The position numbers and the translations under genes are program-made. The notes beneath the pieces are model-generated. The model saw only the letters and a list, made by a program, of their open reading frames with translations. It searched no databases and was not told where the DNA came from. From an uncultured Lachnospiraceae bacterium (GTDB lineage: Bacteria > Bacillota > Clostridia > Lachnospirales > Lachnospiraceae), in NCBI GenBank assembly GCA_900544445.1, contig UQVK01000101.1, positions 1 through 13,841 on the forward strand: a stretch of DNA of 13,841 nucleotides. Reading direction: 5' to 3'. Position 1 is the first letter of the stretch, and each line of letters starts with the position of its first letter. Of the stretch, positions 13,276 through 13,841 are shown piece by piece.

Positions 13276-13841
13276 ATGGCAGAAAATAAGGAACCACGCG
13301 ACGAAAAACTCATTGAAGAACTATATGAAAGGCTCTGGTGGTATACCTACGAGGCCAGCGAAGAAGAATTTGATGAGAAAGAAGTGGACGCGATCACCCG
13401 CCTCCTGGACGTGCTGGAGCCTGTCCACGACGATCAGGCCTTTGAGCCTGGCGCTGATGCTGCCCTGAAGCGTTTCTGGGAGCGGTATGGGGAGGAAGAG
13501 GAGAATGCATCCGTCTCTTCGGAGGCTGATGCCTCCGCTTCCGGCGATGCCGCTGCTGGAGAGGATGACGCAGAGCATCGGGAACTGCATGCCGAAGAAA
13601 TGCCTGCGGCGGAAACGTCCGCCGCAGAAACGGCCAAAACGGTCAAAACGTCTGCAAAGCCTGGCCGCGGCAGCAAATGGAGAAAGCGCCTCATCCGTAT
13701 TGCCATCGGTACCGCCGCCTGTGTGGTGCTTCTGGTTTCCGTTAATGTGGGAAGCTATGCCCTTCGGAAGAAGTCCTTCTTTGAGATTGTGAGAGAAGAG
13801 GTAGGAAGGACGGAGATTACTGTGACGGGGAATACGGAGGG
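13276..13841 (+). CDS. Probable membrane anti-sigma-type protein, partial (runs off right edge)
   Basis: An open frame begins at ATG 13276, with GAGGTGG 5 nt upstream, and stays open for 188 codons to the end of the window. The N-terminus (EKLIEELYERLWWYTYEASE) is acidic and helical. About residues 73-135 form a Glu/Ala/Ser-rich linker. A basic stretch (GRGSKWRKRLIR) leads into one membrane helix (about 140-160, IAIGTAACVVLLVSVNVGSY). The rest would be extracellular and resembles the start of DUF4179/anti-sigma-like sensor domains, though too little is present to be sure. Position directly after the sigma gene is the main argument for an anti-sigma role. No zinc-binding HxxxCxxC motif is present, so it is not a ZAS-type anti-sigma factor. 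Confidence 0.75.
   Translation, partial: MAENKEPRDEKLIEELYERLWWYTYEASEEEFDEKEVDAITRLLDVLEPVHDDQAFEPGADAALKRFWERYGEEEENASVSSEADASASGDAAAGEDDAEHRELHAEEMPAAETSAAETAKTVKTSAKPGRGSKWRKRLIRIAIGTAACVVLLVSVNVGSYALRKKSFFEIVREEVGRTEITVTGNTE

Noticed and set aside
13262..13468. 68-codon open frame starting at ATG 13262
   Set aside because: It lies in another frame over the start of the long membrane-protein frame, has a basic, low-quality translation, and the GAGGTGG is correctly spaced for ATG 13276 instead.
12711..13841. CRISPR array, toxin-antitoxin or phage module near the XRE gene
   Set aside because: No spaced direct repeats, toxin-like gene, integrase or structural phage gene is visible; the neighbours are a sigma factor and a membrane protein.

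Overview
The window looks like a chromosomal piece of a Gram-positive Clostridia bacterium, most likely a Lachnospiraceae-type gut anaerobe. The reasons are strong AGGAGG-type ribosome binding sites, consensus sigma-A promoters (TTGACA-17-TATAAT in front of the tRNA), a lipoteichoic-acid-synthase-like enzyme, a clostridial-style AsnA, and codon use of moderate G+C content. This taxonomic call is inference from gene content, not from a marker-gene comparison. I see no transposase, phage gene or CRISPR array.

Left part (1-6950), minus strand. asnA (ammonia-dependent asparagine synthetase) is a single gene with its own promoter and ends at a pair of overlapping hairpin terminators at the left edge. 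To its right lies a three-gene minus-strand operon, in transcription order: an LTA-synthase-family sulfatase-fold enzyme, a large YfhO-family GT-C-type membrane protein, and an HGSNAT/DUF1624-type membrane acyltransferase that overlaps the YfhO gene by ATGA. Together they look like a machine that builds and decorates an extracellular glycerol-phosphate-type polymer: polymerisation, glycosylation, acylation. The operon starts at a near-consensus promoter (TTGACA-17-TAGAAT).

Middle (6900-9300), plus strand. A GNAT-family acetyltransferase is divergently transcribed from the polymer operon. A perfect inverted repeat lies between the two promoters, and the GNAT leader can form competing stems. 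After it comes a 139-bp palindrome-rich stretch whose first 72 bp fold into a perfect four-way (cloverleaf) junction. Next is a membrane-anchored protein with MORN-like repeats.

Right part (9390-13841), plus strand. A tRNA-Asn(GUU) with a perfect promoter and a strong terminator is followed by pepD (M20 aminoacyl-histidine dipeptidase) and a PLP-dependent threonine-aldolase/beta-eliminating-lyase-family gene, which ends at a good terminator. The last unit is a regulatory cluster: a small XRE-type regulator, an ECF-like sigma-70 factor with an unusual hydrophobic C-terminal tail, and a probable membrane anti-sigma-type protein that runs off the right edge.

The most unusual material is non-coding: the cloverleaf palindrome at 7969-8040, a related GCCGC/GCGGC hairpin recurring in three gene leaders, and the switch-like GNAT leader. 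The coding genes belong to recognisable families, but the polymer operon and the sigma cluster are worth following up.
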